Part shown: positions 8,073 to 16,467 of the stretch, piece by piece
Position numbering within the stretch: the first letter of the stretch is position 1
Layout: each line of letters opens with the position of its first letter
Source of the DNA: Candidatus Collinsella stercoripullorum
GTDB lineage: Bacteria; Actinomycetota; Coriobacteriia; Coriobacteriales; Coriobacteriaceae
Assembly: GCA_019117005.1 (NCBI GenBank)
Contig: DXAO01000024.1
Coordinates: forward strand, 1 to 44,552
DNA: 44,552 nt
Reading direction: 5' to 3'
Notes under the pieces: generated by a model
Databases searched by the model: none
Told to the model about the DNA's origin: nothing
What the model saw: the letters and a program-made list of their open reading frames with translations, nothing else
Program-made: the position numbers and the translations under genes

Positions 8073-10724
8073 ATGGGAGCGAACGGGGTGTCGGGACGGC
8101 ACGGGCAGCCGGCGGCGATCCGCGTGCGCGGCGCGCGCGTGCACAACCTGAGGAACATCGACGTCGACATCCCACTCGGCGAGCTCGTGGGCATCGCGGG
8201 CGTATCGGGCTCGGGCAAGAGCTCGCTCGCGCTCGGCACGCTCTACGCGGAGGGGTCGCGCCGCTACCTCGATGCGCTGTCGACCTACACGCGCCGGCGG
8301 ATCTCCCAGTCCGCGCGGGCGACGGTCGACGAGGTGCTGCACGTGCCCGCCGCCCTCGCGCTGCGCCAGCGCCCCGGCGTGCCGGACGTCCACTCGACCT
8401 TCGGCACCTCCACCGAGCTGCTGAACGTCTTGCGCCTCATGTTCTCGCGCCTGGGGAGCCATCGGTGCCCCTCGTGCGGGCATCGCGTCGCCCCGAGCAT
8501 GGACGTGGCGCGCATGGTGCCGACGACCTGCCCGAACTGCGGTACCGAGTTCTACGGCCCCGGCGCGGAGGACCTGGCGTTCAACAGCGGCGGCGCGTGC
8601 ACCGCATGCGGGGGCACGGGGATCGTGCGCACGGTGGACGAGTCGACGCTCGTGCCCGACGAGTCCGTCTCCATCGACGACGGCGCGGTCCTGCCGTGGG
8701 GCACCCTCATGTGGGACCTGATGAAGCAGGTGTGCGCGGCCATGGGCGTCCGCACCGACGTGCCGTTTCGCGAGCTCACACCCGAGGAGCGCGACATCGT
8801 CTTCCACGGCCCCGCCGTCAAGAAGCACATCCTGTACCGGGCCAAGAAGGGCGACAACTTCGCCGAGCTCGACTTCACCTACTACAACGCGGTGTACACG
8901 GTTGAGAACGCGCTGTCCAAGGTCAAGGACGAGAAGGGTCTGGCGCGCGTGGCGCGGTTCCTGCGCGAGGAGGTCTGCCCCGAATGCCACGGGACGCGCC
9001 TGTCCGAGCGCGCCCGCGGGCCGGTGATCGACGGGATGGACCTCGGCGACGCCACGGCGATGACGCTCGACGAGCTGGCGGAGTGGGCGCCGACGGTCCC
9101 CGCCCTCATGCCGGAGGCCATGCGGCCCATGGCCCGGCTGATCTGCGCGGAGCTGGACGAGCCCATCTGCCGCCTGCGCCAGCTCGGGTTGGGGTACCTC
9201 TCCCTCGACCGCGCGAGCTCGACCCTGTCGACCGGGGAGCGGCAGCGCGTGCAGCTCGCCCGCGCCGTGCGCAACCGGACCTGCGGCGTGCTCTACGTGC
9301 TCGACGAGCCCTCCATCGGCCTGCACCCCTCGAACGTCGAGGGGCTGCTCGGCGTGGTGGACGACCTGCTCGCCGACGGCAACTCCGTGGTGCTCGTGGA
9401 CCACGACGTCCGGGTGCTGCGCCATGCCGACCACCTGATCGAGATCGGCCCCGGGTCGGGCGCCGACGGCGGGCGCATCGTCGCCCAGGGCACGGTCGCC
9501 CAGGTCGAGGTCGCGCCCGCGTCGCGGATCGGGCCGTTCCTGGCGGGTGCGCGCCGGGTGCGGACGCGGCTCCGGGCGGGTTCCGACGAGATGTTCCGCG
9601 CCGGGGCGATCGAGCTCGCGACCGATGCCGTGCACACGGTCAAGCCCCTGTCGGTCCGCATCCCGCGCGGCCGCCTCACCGCGGTGACGGGCGTGTCGGG
9701 TTCGGGGAAGACGACGCTCGTGCTCGAAAGCCTGGTGCCGGCGCTCGCTGCGGCGGCTGCGGGGGAGCCGCTGCCCGCCCACGTGCGCTCCGTCGACGCG
9801 GCGGGCATCGCGCGGGCGAACCTGATCGACGCCACGCCCATCGGGGCGAACGTGCGCTCGACGGTGGGGACCTACTCCGGCGTGCTCGACGACCTGCGCC
9901 GCGCCTTCGCCAAGGTGCCCGCGGCCCGGGAGCGCGGGCTCAAGGCCGGGGCGTTCTCCTACAACACCGGGTCGCTGCGCTGCCGGACCTGCGACGGGAC
10001 GGGGCAGATCTCGCTCGACGTGCAGTTCCTCCCCGACGTCGACATCCCGTGCCCCGACTGCGGCGGCGCGCGCTACGGCCGCGAGGCGTACGGGATCCAC
10101 CTCGCCGCGCACCGTGCCGGAGGGGCGGCTGCGGGGAGGGCGGCGGACGGTGCGGCCGCGGGCAGCGGGGCCGGGGCGGGGGATGCCGCCCGCGGCGCGA
10201 CCGCGGGGGCCGCGGGCGACGGGGACCCGGACGGCACCGGCCCCAGCCTGCCCGACCTGCTCGCGCTCACGGTCGACCAGGCCCTCGCGGAGCTCGACGG
10301 CTCGGGGCTCAGAAGCGCCCTCTCGAAGCTCCGCGTCCTGCGCGACCTGGGGCTTGGGTACCTCACGCTCGGTGAGGCGACGCCCGCGCTGTCCGGCGGC
10401 GAGGCGCAGCGCCTGAAGCTCGCGAGCGAGCTGACGCGCAGCCAGGCCGACGCCCTGTTCGTGTTCGACGAGCCCACGATCGGGCTGCATCCGCTCGATG
10501 TCGAGGTCCTGCTGGGGGTCCTGCAGAGGCTGATCGACAACGGGGCGACCGTCGTGGTGATCGAGCACGACCTGGATATGATCGCGAACGCTGATTACGT
10601 GATCGACATGGGGCCCGGCGGCGGGGACGCGGGCGGGCGGATCGTGTGCACGGGCACGCCCGAGCAGGTCGCCGCCTGCGCCGAGAGCGTGACCGGGCGC
10701 TATCTCGCCGAGGAGCTGCGGTAG
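8073..10724 (+). CDS. UvrA-like ABC ATPase without UvrB-binding domain, 883 aa
   Basis: A tandem-ABC protein of the UvrA family. First Walker A GVSGSGKSS at residues 43-51; zinc-module cysteines CPSC (about 132), CPNC (about 153) and CTACGGTG (about 175); first ABC signature LSTGERQRVQ near 385; second Walker A near 541; second zinc module CRTCDGTG...CPDCGG at about 637-662; signature LSGGEAQRLK near 773; Walker B DEPTIGLHP near 798. The first half is about 100 residues shorter than in housekeeping UvrA, running from the signature region straight into the first zinc module, so the UvrB-binding domain appears absent, as in UvrA2/DrrC-type proteins. An Ala/Gly-rich insert of about 45 residues lies near 687-730. 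A repair-independent role such as drug resistance is possible. Confidence 0.82.
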   Translation: MGANGVSGRHGQPAAIRVRGARVHNLRNIDVDIPLGELVGIAGVSGSGKSSLALGTLYAEGSRRYLDALSTYTRRRISQSARATVDEVLHVPAALALRQRPGVPDVHSTFGTSTELLNVLRLMFSRLGSHRCPSCGHRVAPSMDVARMVPTTCPNCGTEFYGPGAEDLAFNSGGACTACGGTGIVRTVDESTLVPDESVSIDDGAVLPWGTLMWDLMKQVCAAMGVRTDVPFRELTPEERDIVFHGPAVKKHILYRAKKGDNFAELDFTYYNAVYTVENALSKVKDEKGLARVARFLREEVCPECHGTRLSERARGPVIDGMDLGDATAMTLDELAEWAPTVPALMPEAMRPMARLICAELDEPICRLRQLGLGYLSLDRASSTLSTGERQRVQLARAVRNRTCGVLYVLDEPSIGLHPSNVEGLLGVVDDLLADGNSVVLVDHDVRVLRHADHLIEIGPGSGADGGRIVAQGTVAQVEVAPASRIGPFLAGARRVRTRLRAGSDEMFRAGAIELATDAVHTVKPLSVRIPRGRLTAVTGVSGSGKTTLVLESLVPALAAAAAGEPLPAHVRSVDAAGIARANLIDATPIGANVRSTVGTYSGVLDDLRRAFAKVPAARERGLKAGAFSYNTGSLRCRTCDGTGQISLDVQFLPDVDIPCPDCGGARYGREAYGIHLAAHRAGGAAAGRAADGAAAGSGAGAGDAARGATAGAAGDGDPDGTGPSLPDLLALTVDQALAELDGSGLRSALSKLRVLRDLGLGYLTLGEATPALSGGEAQRLKLASELTRSQADALFVFDEPTIGLHPLDVEVLLGVLQRLIDNGATVVVIEHDLDMIANADYVIDMGPGGGDAGGRIVCTGTPEQVAACAESVTGRYLAEELR

Positions 10725-10828
10725 GGCCGGGCGGCTCGGGTGCGCCCGCAGCCGCCGGACGCCGGGGTCGCCGCCGGCGCGGTCGATGGCCTTTCTCATG
10801 CGGGCGCCCGGGCCGCCTGCCCGCCGGC

Positions 10829-12625
10829 TCAGTCGCTCTCCAGGAAGGCGCCGGTCTGGCGGTCCCACAGGCGCTCGTACTCTCCGCCGGCATGGGCGAG
10901 CTCGGCGTGCGCGCCGTCCTCCACGATGCGCCCGTCCGCGAGCACCACGATGCGGTCGAGGGCGGCCACCGTGGAGAGCCGGTGCGCGACGACGATCGAG
11001 GTGCGCCCGGCCATGAGGTTCTCGAGGGCGTCCTGCACGAGCGCCTCGGACTCGCTGTCGAGCGCGCTCGTCGCCTCGTCGAGCACGAGGATCGGCGCGT
11101 CGGTCAGGATCGCCCGGGCGATCGCCACGCGTTGGCGCTGCCCGCCGGAGAGCTTGACGCCGCGCTCGCCGACCATCGTGTCGAGCCCCTCGGGCAGCTT
11201 CTCGATGAACTCGGCGGCGTTGGCGAGCCGCGCGGCGCGCCAGATCTCGTCGTCGCTCGTGCCCGGCCTGCCGTAGGCGATGTTCTCGCGGATGGACCGG
11301 TGGAAGAGCAGCGCCTCCTGGGGCACGTAGGCGATGTTGCGCCGCAGGCTCTGCTGGCTGCAGAGGCTGATGTCCTGCCCGTCCACGTAGACGTGGCCGC
11401 CCTGGACGTCGTCGAGGCGCAGCAGCAGCTTGGTGAGGGTGGTCTTGCCCGAGCCCGAACGGCCCACCAGGCCGACGCGCTGGCCTGCGGAGATGTGCAG
11501 CGTGAGGTCGCTGAACACCTTCTCCCCCCGGGCGGCGTCGCGGTACGCGAAGCTCAGGTGCTCGAAATCGATCCTGCCGCGGTCGACCTCGAGCGGCTGC
11601 GCGTCAGGGGCGTCCTCCACGAGGCGCGGCTCGTCCAGGATGCGGGTCATCTCGGAGGCGTCGCCCAGGGCGCGGTTGATGCGCTGCATCATGGAGTTGA
11701 TGTAGTTGAAGCGCATGGACAGCTGATAGGTGTAGGTGAACATCATCACGAGCGTGCCCGCGGAGATGCCGAACCAGGCGTTGCCGCCCGCCACAAAGAT
11801 GGAGACCACGAGCATGATGACCGTGATGATGGTGCTCGTGGTGAACCCGCGCCGCATGGTGGCGTGCATGCTGCGCGAGTCCGCCTCGCGCGCCTGCTGG
11901 GCGGCGTCCTCGAACAGGCCCTTCTCGTAGTCCTCGCGCCCGCAGGTCTTGACGGCGAGGATGTTGGTCACCGCGTCCGAGAGCACGCCCGAGAGGCGGT
12001 TCTGCGCGGCGGCGCCCTTCTGCGCGAGCGGCAGGATCTTGTGGTAGAGGTGGGTGGCGATCGCCACGTAGGCGACGAGCAGCACCGTGAGGATGGCCAT
12101 GTAGCCCGGCACCACCGGGGCGAGTGTCGCGAACGTGCAGACGACCGAGGCCACCGTGGGGATGAGCGAGTAGACCACCACGTCGACGAGCGCCGAGTAG
12201 CCGCTCGTGAAGCGCGTGGTCTGGCTCACGAGGCTGCCGCCGAAACGGCTCGTGTGGAAGGTCATGGACTGGTTGGAGAGCGTGTCGAAGCACAGGCGCG
12301 AGAGGTGGTAGTTCCCGTTGATCTGCAGCTTGTACACCGCGTAGTCCTGCAGCTTGGAGAACGCCTGGCCGAACGCGTTGACGAGCAGGAGCGCGAGGAC
12401 GTAGGGGCCGAACACCTCCGCGACCCGGTCGCTCGGCACCGGGGAGGCCTGCACCCGGTCGACGATCAGGCCCATCACGTAGGTGTTGGCGTAGGTGAGC
12501 AGCGCGATATAGCCGGCGGAGGTGACGACGGCAAGTGCGGCGATGCCGGGTCGCATCCGGGTGACATCCCAGAAGCGCGCGAGCGTGCGGCGGACGGTTG
12601 AGCGCTGGAGCGGGGCGAGCGGCAT
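10829..12625 (-). CDS. Fused ABC exporter (membrane plus ATPase), 598 aa
   Basis: A half-transporter of the multidrug/lipid exporter type. Residues about 1-320 form a six-helix exporter membrane domain. The ATPase follows with Walker A GRSGSGKTT, signature LSGGQRQRVAIARAI, Walker B ILVLDEATSALDSES and H-loop VVAHRLSTV. It would act as a homodimer, or pair with another half not found nearby. The ATG at 12625 is used because AAAGGA precedes it and the first helix begins soon after; the frame upstream runs through two tandem hairpins and is not plausible as protein. The substrate is unknown. Confidence 0.85.
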   Translation of the reverse strand: MPLAPLQRSTVRRTLARFWDVTRMRPGIAALAVVTSAGYIALLTYANTYVMGLIVDRVQASPVPSDRVAEVFGPYVLALLLVNAFGQAFSKLQDYAVYKLQINGNYHLSRLCFDTLSNQSMTFHTSRFGGSLVSQTTRFTSGYSALVDVVVYSLIPTVASVVCTFATLAPVVPGYMAILTVLLVAYVAIATHLYHKILPLAQKGAAAQNRLSGVLSDAVTNILAVKTCGREDYEKGLFEDAAQQAREADSRSMHATMRRGFTTSTIITVIMLVVSIFVAGGNAWFGISAGTLVMMFTYTYQLSMRFNYINSMMQRINRALGDASEMTRILDEPRLVEDAPDAQPLEVDRGRIDFEHLSFAYRDAARGEKVFSDLTLHISAGQRVGLVGRSGSGKTTLTKLLLRLDDVQGGHVYVDGQDISLCSQQSLRRNIAYVPQEALLFHRSIRENIAYGRPGTSDDEIWRAARLANAAEFIEKLPEGLDTMVGERGVKLSGGQRQRVAIARAILTDAPILVLDEATSALDSESEALVQDALENLMAGRTSIVVAHRLSTVAALDRIVVLADGRIVEDGAHAELAHAGGEYERLWDRQTGAFLESD

Positions 12626-12981
12626 ACTCGGTCCTTTCCACGGGGTTTCAGGCCCGTTCGGGGCCTGCTGGGGGTTCAGGCCGTTCGGGGCCTGCTGGGA
12701 TTTCCGCCAAGAGAGGGTAGCACGTCGAGGGGACCGTGTCGCCGCTTGAGCGCGGGCTGCTGCCCCCGTTATGACCGTTGTGGCCGTTTTGTTGGCATTT
12801 CTTATGCAATTTCGAGACAATTCTATACATCGTTAACCCGATGCCCCTCACGACCTCGTCCGATGCCGCACCGAGCGCGGCTCGACCGCGAATTCCGACC
12901 CCCTTCGCCCCATGTGGCGGGCACATCACCATGAACGGGGGCCGCGACCGGCGCGGTCCCGCACGGGATTGGAGGGTCGGC
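12626..12981. other. Divergent intergenic region, 356 bases
   Basis: Contains the tandem hairpins at 12646-12700 on the exporter side, an AT-rich stretch at 12770-12835 likely to hold divergent promoters, and the leader of the recombinase gene. No gene is seen. Confidence 0.5.
12646..12700 (-). repeat. Two tandem copies of a hairpin-forming repeat
   Basis: Bases 12646-12672 and 12675-12700 are near-identical copies; each holds CAGGCC(C)GTTCGGGGCCTG, which folds into a short stem. They lie 20-75 bases upstream of the exporter start codon, on its transcript, so they may act as a leader regulatory structure or RNA-binding site. Confidence 0.5.
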
Positions 12982-13581
12982 ATGACAACGTACGGGTACG
13001 CGCGGGTATCGACCAAGGAGCAGAACGTGAGCAGGCAGCTCGACGCCCTGCTCGCGTTCCCTCTCGAGGAGCGCGACATCTATGTGGACTATTACTCCGG
13101 GGCGAGCTTCAGCAGGCCGACGTACCAGCGCCTGCTGCGCCTCATGGCGGAAGGCGACGTGCTCGTGGTGACGAGCATCGACCGGTTGGGGCGCAACTAC
13201 AAGGAGATCCTCGAGCAATGGCAGGATCTGACGCGGGTGCGCGGCGTCGATATCGTCGTGCTGGATATGCCGCTGCTCGATACGCGGGCGTCGGACCGCG
13301 ATCTCACCGGCACGCTGATCGCCGACATCGTGTTGCAGCTGCTCTCGTATGTCGCGCAGGTCGAGCGCGAGAACATCCGCCAGCGCCAGGCGGAGGGCAT
13401 CGCTGCCGCGCGGGCGCGCGGGATGCGCTTCGGCCGGCCGCCGATCGCGCGCCCGGAGGCGTACCGCGGCATCCGGCAGCGCGTGTCCCGAGGGGAGCTC
13501 ACGCACGTGCGCGCCGCGCAGGAGCTGGGCGTGTCGCGCTCGACGTTCGAGAAGTGGCTGCGCGAGGACCGCGGGGTGTAG
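12982..13581 (+). CDS. Serine recombinase (resolvase/invertase family), 199 aa
   Basis: A small serine recombinase. The N-terminal catalytic domain starts MTTYGYARVSTKEQN with the nucleophile Ser10 and includes the SIDRLGRNY arginine motif (about 70-78). A long E-helix (AQVERENIRQRQAEGI) leads to a C-terminal DNA-binding helix-turn-helix (RAAQELGVSRSTFEKWL). The size and layout match invertases/resolvases rather than large phage integrases. ATG at 12982 with GGAGGG upstream; an earlier in-frame ATG at 12778 lacks conserved sequence. No transposase is adjacent. The genes downstream are an antiterminator and surface proteins, so a role in site-specific inversion is attractive; inverted candidate sites are described at 13756-13771 and 13896-13911. 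Confidence 0.88.
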   Translation: MTTYGYARVSTKEQNVSRQLDALLAFPLEERDIYVDYYSGASFSRPTYQRLLRLMAEGDVLVVTSIDRLGRNYKEILEQWQDLTRVRGVDIVVLDMPLLDTRASDRDLTGTLIADIVLQLLSYVAQVERENIRQRQAEGIAAARARGMRFGRPPIARPEAYRGIRQRVSRGELTHVRAAQELGVSRSTFEKWLREDRGV

Positions 13582-13588
13582 GCCCGTC

Positions 13589-13624
13589 GGAGGCGGTGCG
13601 GGGATCGGCCGCACCGAAGCCTCC
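13589..13624 (+). terminator. Hairpin after the recombinase gene
   Basis: GGAGGC plus GGTGCGG pairs with CCGCACC plus GCCTCC, with a three-base bulge on the right arm, 7 bases after the stop codon. No T-run follows, so it may be a weak terminator. Confidence 0.45.
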
Positions 13625-13755
13625 GCGATCGGACAGGGGGTCGGACATGTGGAGCCGAATCATATGTGACACCCTGCGCATTCAGGTCCGAAAACCGGGG
13701 AAATGCCCGGTCCCGCGGGTGACGCTGCCCGAGAAATACAGGTAAAGACAGCGTA

Positions 13756-13771
13756 AAAAGGTAGACCTTTT
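13756..13771. repeat. Candidate recombination site, left
   Basis: AAAAGGT-AG-ACCTTTT consists of perfect 7-base arms around an asymmetric AG dinucleotide, the usual form of a serine-recombinase crossover site. A partial copy in the opposite orientation lies at 13896-13911. Shared sequence is GTAGACCTTT at 13761-13770 versus AAAGGTCTAC at 13897-13906, plus the next CG and CA inward. Confidence 0.45.
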
Positions 13772-13895
13772 CGTCATCGACCGAAACGGGCGCACATGCG
13801 CCCGCCTCCCTGCACGCGCGAAAGCGTTTCCCCCGGTAGATAGCCGAATAGATAAACGACCCCCGCACTACACGTGACGGTAACACACCCTGTCG

Positions 13896-13911
13896 CAAAG
13901 GTCTACGTAAG
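13896..13911. repeat. Candidate recombination site, right (inverted)
   Basis: Contains AAAGGT-CT-AC, the reverse complement of the left site's core, so the central dinucleotide is inverted. The outer half-site (GTAAG) is not conserved, which lowers confidence. Inversion between the two would flip about 140 bases just upstream of the NusG-like gene. Confidence 0.4.
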
Positions 13912-13938
13912 TAGGCAGGGCGGGAGAGGTTCGACGTC

Positions 13939-14583
13939 ATGCAACGGTGGTATGCGCTGAGTGCCCGAAGGGGCCGGGAGCAGGCGTTTTGCCGCCTCTG
14001 CCAGCGTATGGCGCCGGCGTCGGGCAGCCTGTCCTTCTTCGTTCCCCGGCTGACGCTGTGCCGTCGGAACCGCGGGGTCAGCGAGCTGCGCCGCGTGCCG
14101 CTGTACCCCGGGTACTGCCTGGTGCGCGCCGATGACGCCGAGGAGGTGTCGTCGTTCGCGAAGTCGGCGGCCCATCCGGTCGACGTGGTGGGCGGACCCG
14201 ACGCGCCCCGGCCGGTCGACCGCCGCGACCAGCGCCTTATCGAGTCGCTGATGGATGCGGACGGCGTGATCGGGTTCTCGGCCGGCTGGATCGAGGACGG
14301 CGCGCTGCGCGTGGCCGAAGGCCCCCTGCGCGGGCTCGAGCACCTGGTGAGGCGCATCGACCGGCACCGGCGCACGGCGGACGTGGCGCCGCGCGGGGCG
14401 GCGGGCGACCGGATCCTGCGCGTCGGCCTGGAGGTGGTCGGCGTATCGCCGCGGCGCGCCCCCTGCCATCCCGGGGCGCCGGCGGGCGACGTGCGCGCTG
14501 CGGGCGGAGGGCTCCATCCGGGCGCCGCGCCGAACGGCACCCCGGCCCTGCGCGGACGACGCGGCAGAGCCGAGAGGCCGTGA
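13939..14583 (+). CDS. NusG-like specialised antiterminator (LoaP/UpxY type), 214 aa
   Basis: The N-terminal NGN domain is recognisable: MQRWYALSARRGREQAFC matches the WYxxxxxxGxE opening of NusG paralogues, and LYPGYCLVR matches the PGYxxV strand. A KOW-like C-terminal segment follows (VAEGPLRGLEHLVRRIDRHR). The last ~60 residues are a low-complexity Pro/Gly/Arg tail. Specialised NusG proteins travel with RNA polymerase and let it read through terminators in their own operon, often for surface or secondary-metabolite genes. This one lies 101 bases upstream of two wall-anchored protein genes and downstream of a recombinase. Start at 13939 with GGGAGAGG upstream. That it targets this operon is inferred. 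Confidence 0.8.
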   Translation: MQRWYALSARRGREQAFCRLCQRMAPASGSLSFFVPRLTLCRRNRGVSELRRVPLYPGYCLVRADDAEEVSSFAKSAAHPVDVVGGPDAPRPVDRRDQRLIESLMDADGVIGFSAGWIEDGALRVAEGPLRGLEHLVRRIDRHRRTADVAPRGAAGDRILRVGLEVVGVSPRRAPCHPGAPAGDVRAAGGGLHPGAAPNGTPALRGRRGRAERP

Positions 14584-14684
14584 CGCGACGCCTCCCTCCC
14601 GTCCGAGCGTGCCATCGCGGGCGCGCATATCCCGGTTCCCAAGGACGAAACGTCCAGACGGTATAGAGAGAAATGAGGACTGAA

Positions 14685-16397
14685 ATGAAAAACGAACGCA
14701 AGGGGTTGCGCGCGTCGCTGGGGCAGCGTGCGCATTCGGCCGCCAGAAAGGTTGTGACCTGCGGCATCGCCGTGGCTACGGCCGCCAGCATGGTGCTGTC
14801 CGCCCCGGTCGCGGCCTTCGCCGCCACGACCACCGGCAGCGGCATCACGCTCGACAAGACCGCGAGCGGGCTCGATGAGAACAACGAGACCAAGATCCAG
14901 CTCTCGCTGAACGGCGCCAGCGAGCAGACCTACTCGGACGTGGTCTTCGTGCTCGACAAGTCCACGAGCGTCGACGTGCGCGAGGCCGCGAAGGCGATGC
15001 TCGGCGAGCTGAAGCTGCGCGCCGGCGAGAACAAGATCAAGGTCGGCGTCGTGGTGTTCAACAAGACCGCGTCCGAGCAGCTCGGCCTGACCGACCTCAA
15101 CGACGACACCTATGCGCAGATCAGCGCGGCGCTCGATGCGACGCCCGAGGGCGGCACCAACATCAACGCGGGTCTCGAGGCCGGCCGTGCGATGCTCGAC
15201 GCCGACACCTCCGTCGCGGCGAGCGCGAAGCACCTCGTGCTCGTGACCGACGGCGTTACCTACCTGTACGGGACGGGCGAGACCCCGCAGACCATCTACA
15301 CCGAGAGTCCCTCGAACGGCGAGGAGTCCATCAACGCGGGCAATGACATGAGCGGTGAGCTCAACAGCGCGGTCGCCGAGCTCAATGACGGCAGCATGAC
15401 CGCGGCGGCGTGGCTCGCGGCGCACGGTGCCGGCATCGCCCAGGACATCGAGACGTACGGCCATGACTACAGCGCCGGCCAGTACAGGGCGGACGAGCTG
15501 GGCCACACGACCGACTCGACCTATGAGAACGCAGGGTTCGAGGAGGGCGACTACGTCTCCGGCGAGATCGCTTCCGAGCATGCGACCGCCAACGAGGCCG
15601 GCGTCTACAGCGCCATCGCCTCCTGGCAGGGCATCGTCGGGCAGGGCTATCACGCCTACGCGTTCGCATCCCCGAGGTATCAGAGCACCTATCCCTGGGG
15701 CAGCCAGTTCGTGAGCACGCTCAGCTCCATCGGCGGCACCTCCGGCATGGTCCCCGCTGACACCACCGGCATGTTCGACGCGGTCAAGAGCGACATCCTG
15801 TACTCGCTGGGCGAGGGCAGCGTCGTGACCGACGTCATGGGCAGCGGTGACAACTACGACTTCGACTTCGTGAACGACCCGAGCCGCATCACCATCGAGG
15901 TCAACGGCCAGGTGCTGACGGCGCAGGAGCAGGACGGCTCCTATGTGTTCGGCAACCCCGACAGCGACGGCGTCTATCCCTACGTGCTGACCTACGACGA
16001 GCAGGCCGACAGCTTCACGCTGACCTTCAACGTCCCGGTCACCGACGAGGTCGTGCTGACCTACTACGCCAAGCTCGTCGAGGCTCCGACCGATCCGGGC
16101 GACTACCAGCTCCAGACCAACGAGTCCGCCACGCTCGATCCCGCGGGTGACGAGGATCCGATCGCGTTCCCCGACCCCACCGTGGACTACACCGTCGCCG
16201 AGCCGGAGCCGGAGCCCGAGGAGCCGAAGGACCCCGAGCAGAAGCCGACCGATGACACGAAGGACGACACCAAGAAGAAGCCCAGCAAGGGCAAGCTGCC
16301 CCAGACCGGCGATGTCGCGCTGGCCGTGACCGCGGGCGTCGCCGTCGTGGGCGCCGCCTCCGCCGGTGCCGGCGTCTGGTTCAAGCGTCGTAAGTAG
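14685..16397 (+). CDS. LPQTG wall-anchored surface protein with VWA domain, 570 aa
   Basis: The N-terminus is a long signal peptide (hydrophobic GIAVATAASMVLSA, cleavage near AFAA). A von Willebrand A domain spans about residues 60-360 with metal-site motifs DKSTS, GGTNIN and LVTDG. A beta-rich stalk segment follows (about 380-490), then a charged Pro/Glu/Lys spacer and the sorting signal LPQTGD, hydrophobic helix and FKRRK tail. Sortase would attach it to peptidoglycan; adhesion or a pilus-tip role is plausible. ATG 14685 is preferred over ATG 14673 because GAGGA is better spaced for it. Confidence 0.85.
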   Translation: MKNERKGLRASLGQRAHSAARKVVTCGIAVATAASMVLSAPVAAFAATTTGSGITLDKTASGLDENNETKIQLSLNGASEQTYSDVVFVLDKSTSVDVREAAKAMLGELKLRAGENKIKVGVVVFNKTASEQLGLTDLNDDTYAQISAALDATPEGGTNINAGLEAGRAMLDADTSVAASAKHLVLVTDGVTYLYGTGETPQTIYTESPSNGEESINAGNDMSGELNSAVAELNDGSMTAAAWLAAHGAGIAQDIETYGHDYSAGQYRADELGHTTDSTYENAGFEEGDYVSGEIASEHATANEAGVYSAIASWQGIVGQGYHAYAFASPRYQSTYPWGSQFVSTLSSIGGTSGMVPADTTGMFDAVKSDILYSLGEGSVVTDVMGSGDNYDFDFVNDPSRITIEVNGQVLTAQEQDGSYVFGNPDSDGVYPYVLTYDEQADSFTLTFNVPVTDEVVLTYYAKLVEAPTDPGDYQLQTNESATLDPAGDEDPIAFPDPTVDYTVAEPEPEPEEPKDPEQKPTDDTKDDTKKKPSKGKLPQTGDVALAVTAGVAVVGAASAGAGVWFKRRK

Positions 16398-16409
16398 CAC
16401 GAGGCCCGA

Positions 16410-16443
16410 GCGCCGGGTGCGGCACGACGTGTCCGCCCGGCGC
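16410..16443 (+). terminator. Hairpin between the two surface-protein genes
   Basis: GCGCCGGG at 16410-16417 pairs with CCCGGCGC at 16436-16443, with further CGG/CCG pairing inside. It sits between co-directional genes and lacks a T-run. It could be a partial terminator read through under the NusG-like protein, or an mRNA-stability stem. Confidence 0.4.
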
Positions 16444-16467
16444 CCGGTCGATGGGAAGGATGCACGC

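Larger units (their letters stand above)
13582..13938. other. 357-base putative switch region before the NusG-like gene
   Basis: No gene is present. Features are: a strong hairpin at 13589-13624 after the recombinase; a small hairpin CCGGG/CCCGG at 13695-13710; a palindromic recombination-site-like sequence at 13756-13771; a perfect hairpin CGGGCGCA/TGCGCCCG at 13787-13804; AT-richer sequence with TAGATA/AATAGATAAA around 13836-13855 that could be a promoter; and an inverted partial copy of the first site at 13896-13911. Confidence 0.6.

Noticed and set aside
10646..12601. Long open frame (651 codons) antisense to the ABC exporter
   Set aside because: It is the mirror of the exporter gene in very GC-rich DNA, has no ribosome site or recognisable domain, and its amino-acid composition (His, Asp, Glu, Arg, Val runs) is that of a shadow frame. 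The same applies to the long antisense frames over nrdJ, the PTS permease, the kinase and the ligase operon.
12982..13581. Recombinase as part of a transposon (Tn3 or IS607 type)
   Set aside because: No transposase, TnpB or terminal repeats are seen beside it, and the neighbours are a separate exporter and a surface-protein operon. A lone invertase/resolvase role fits better.
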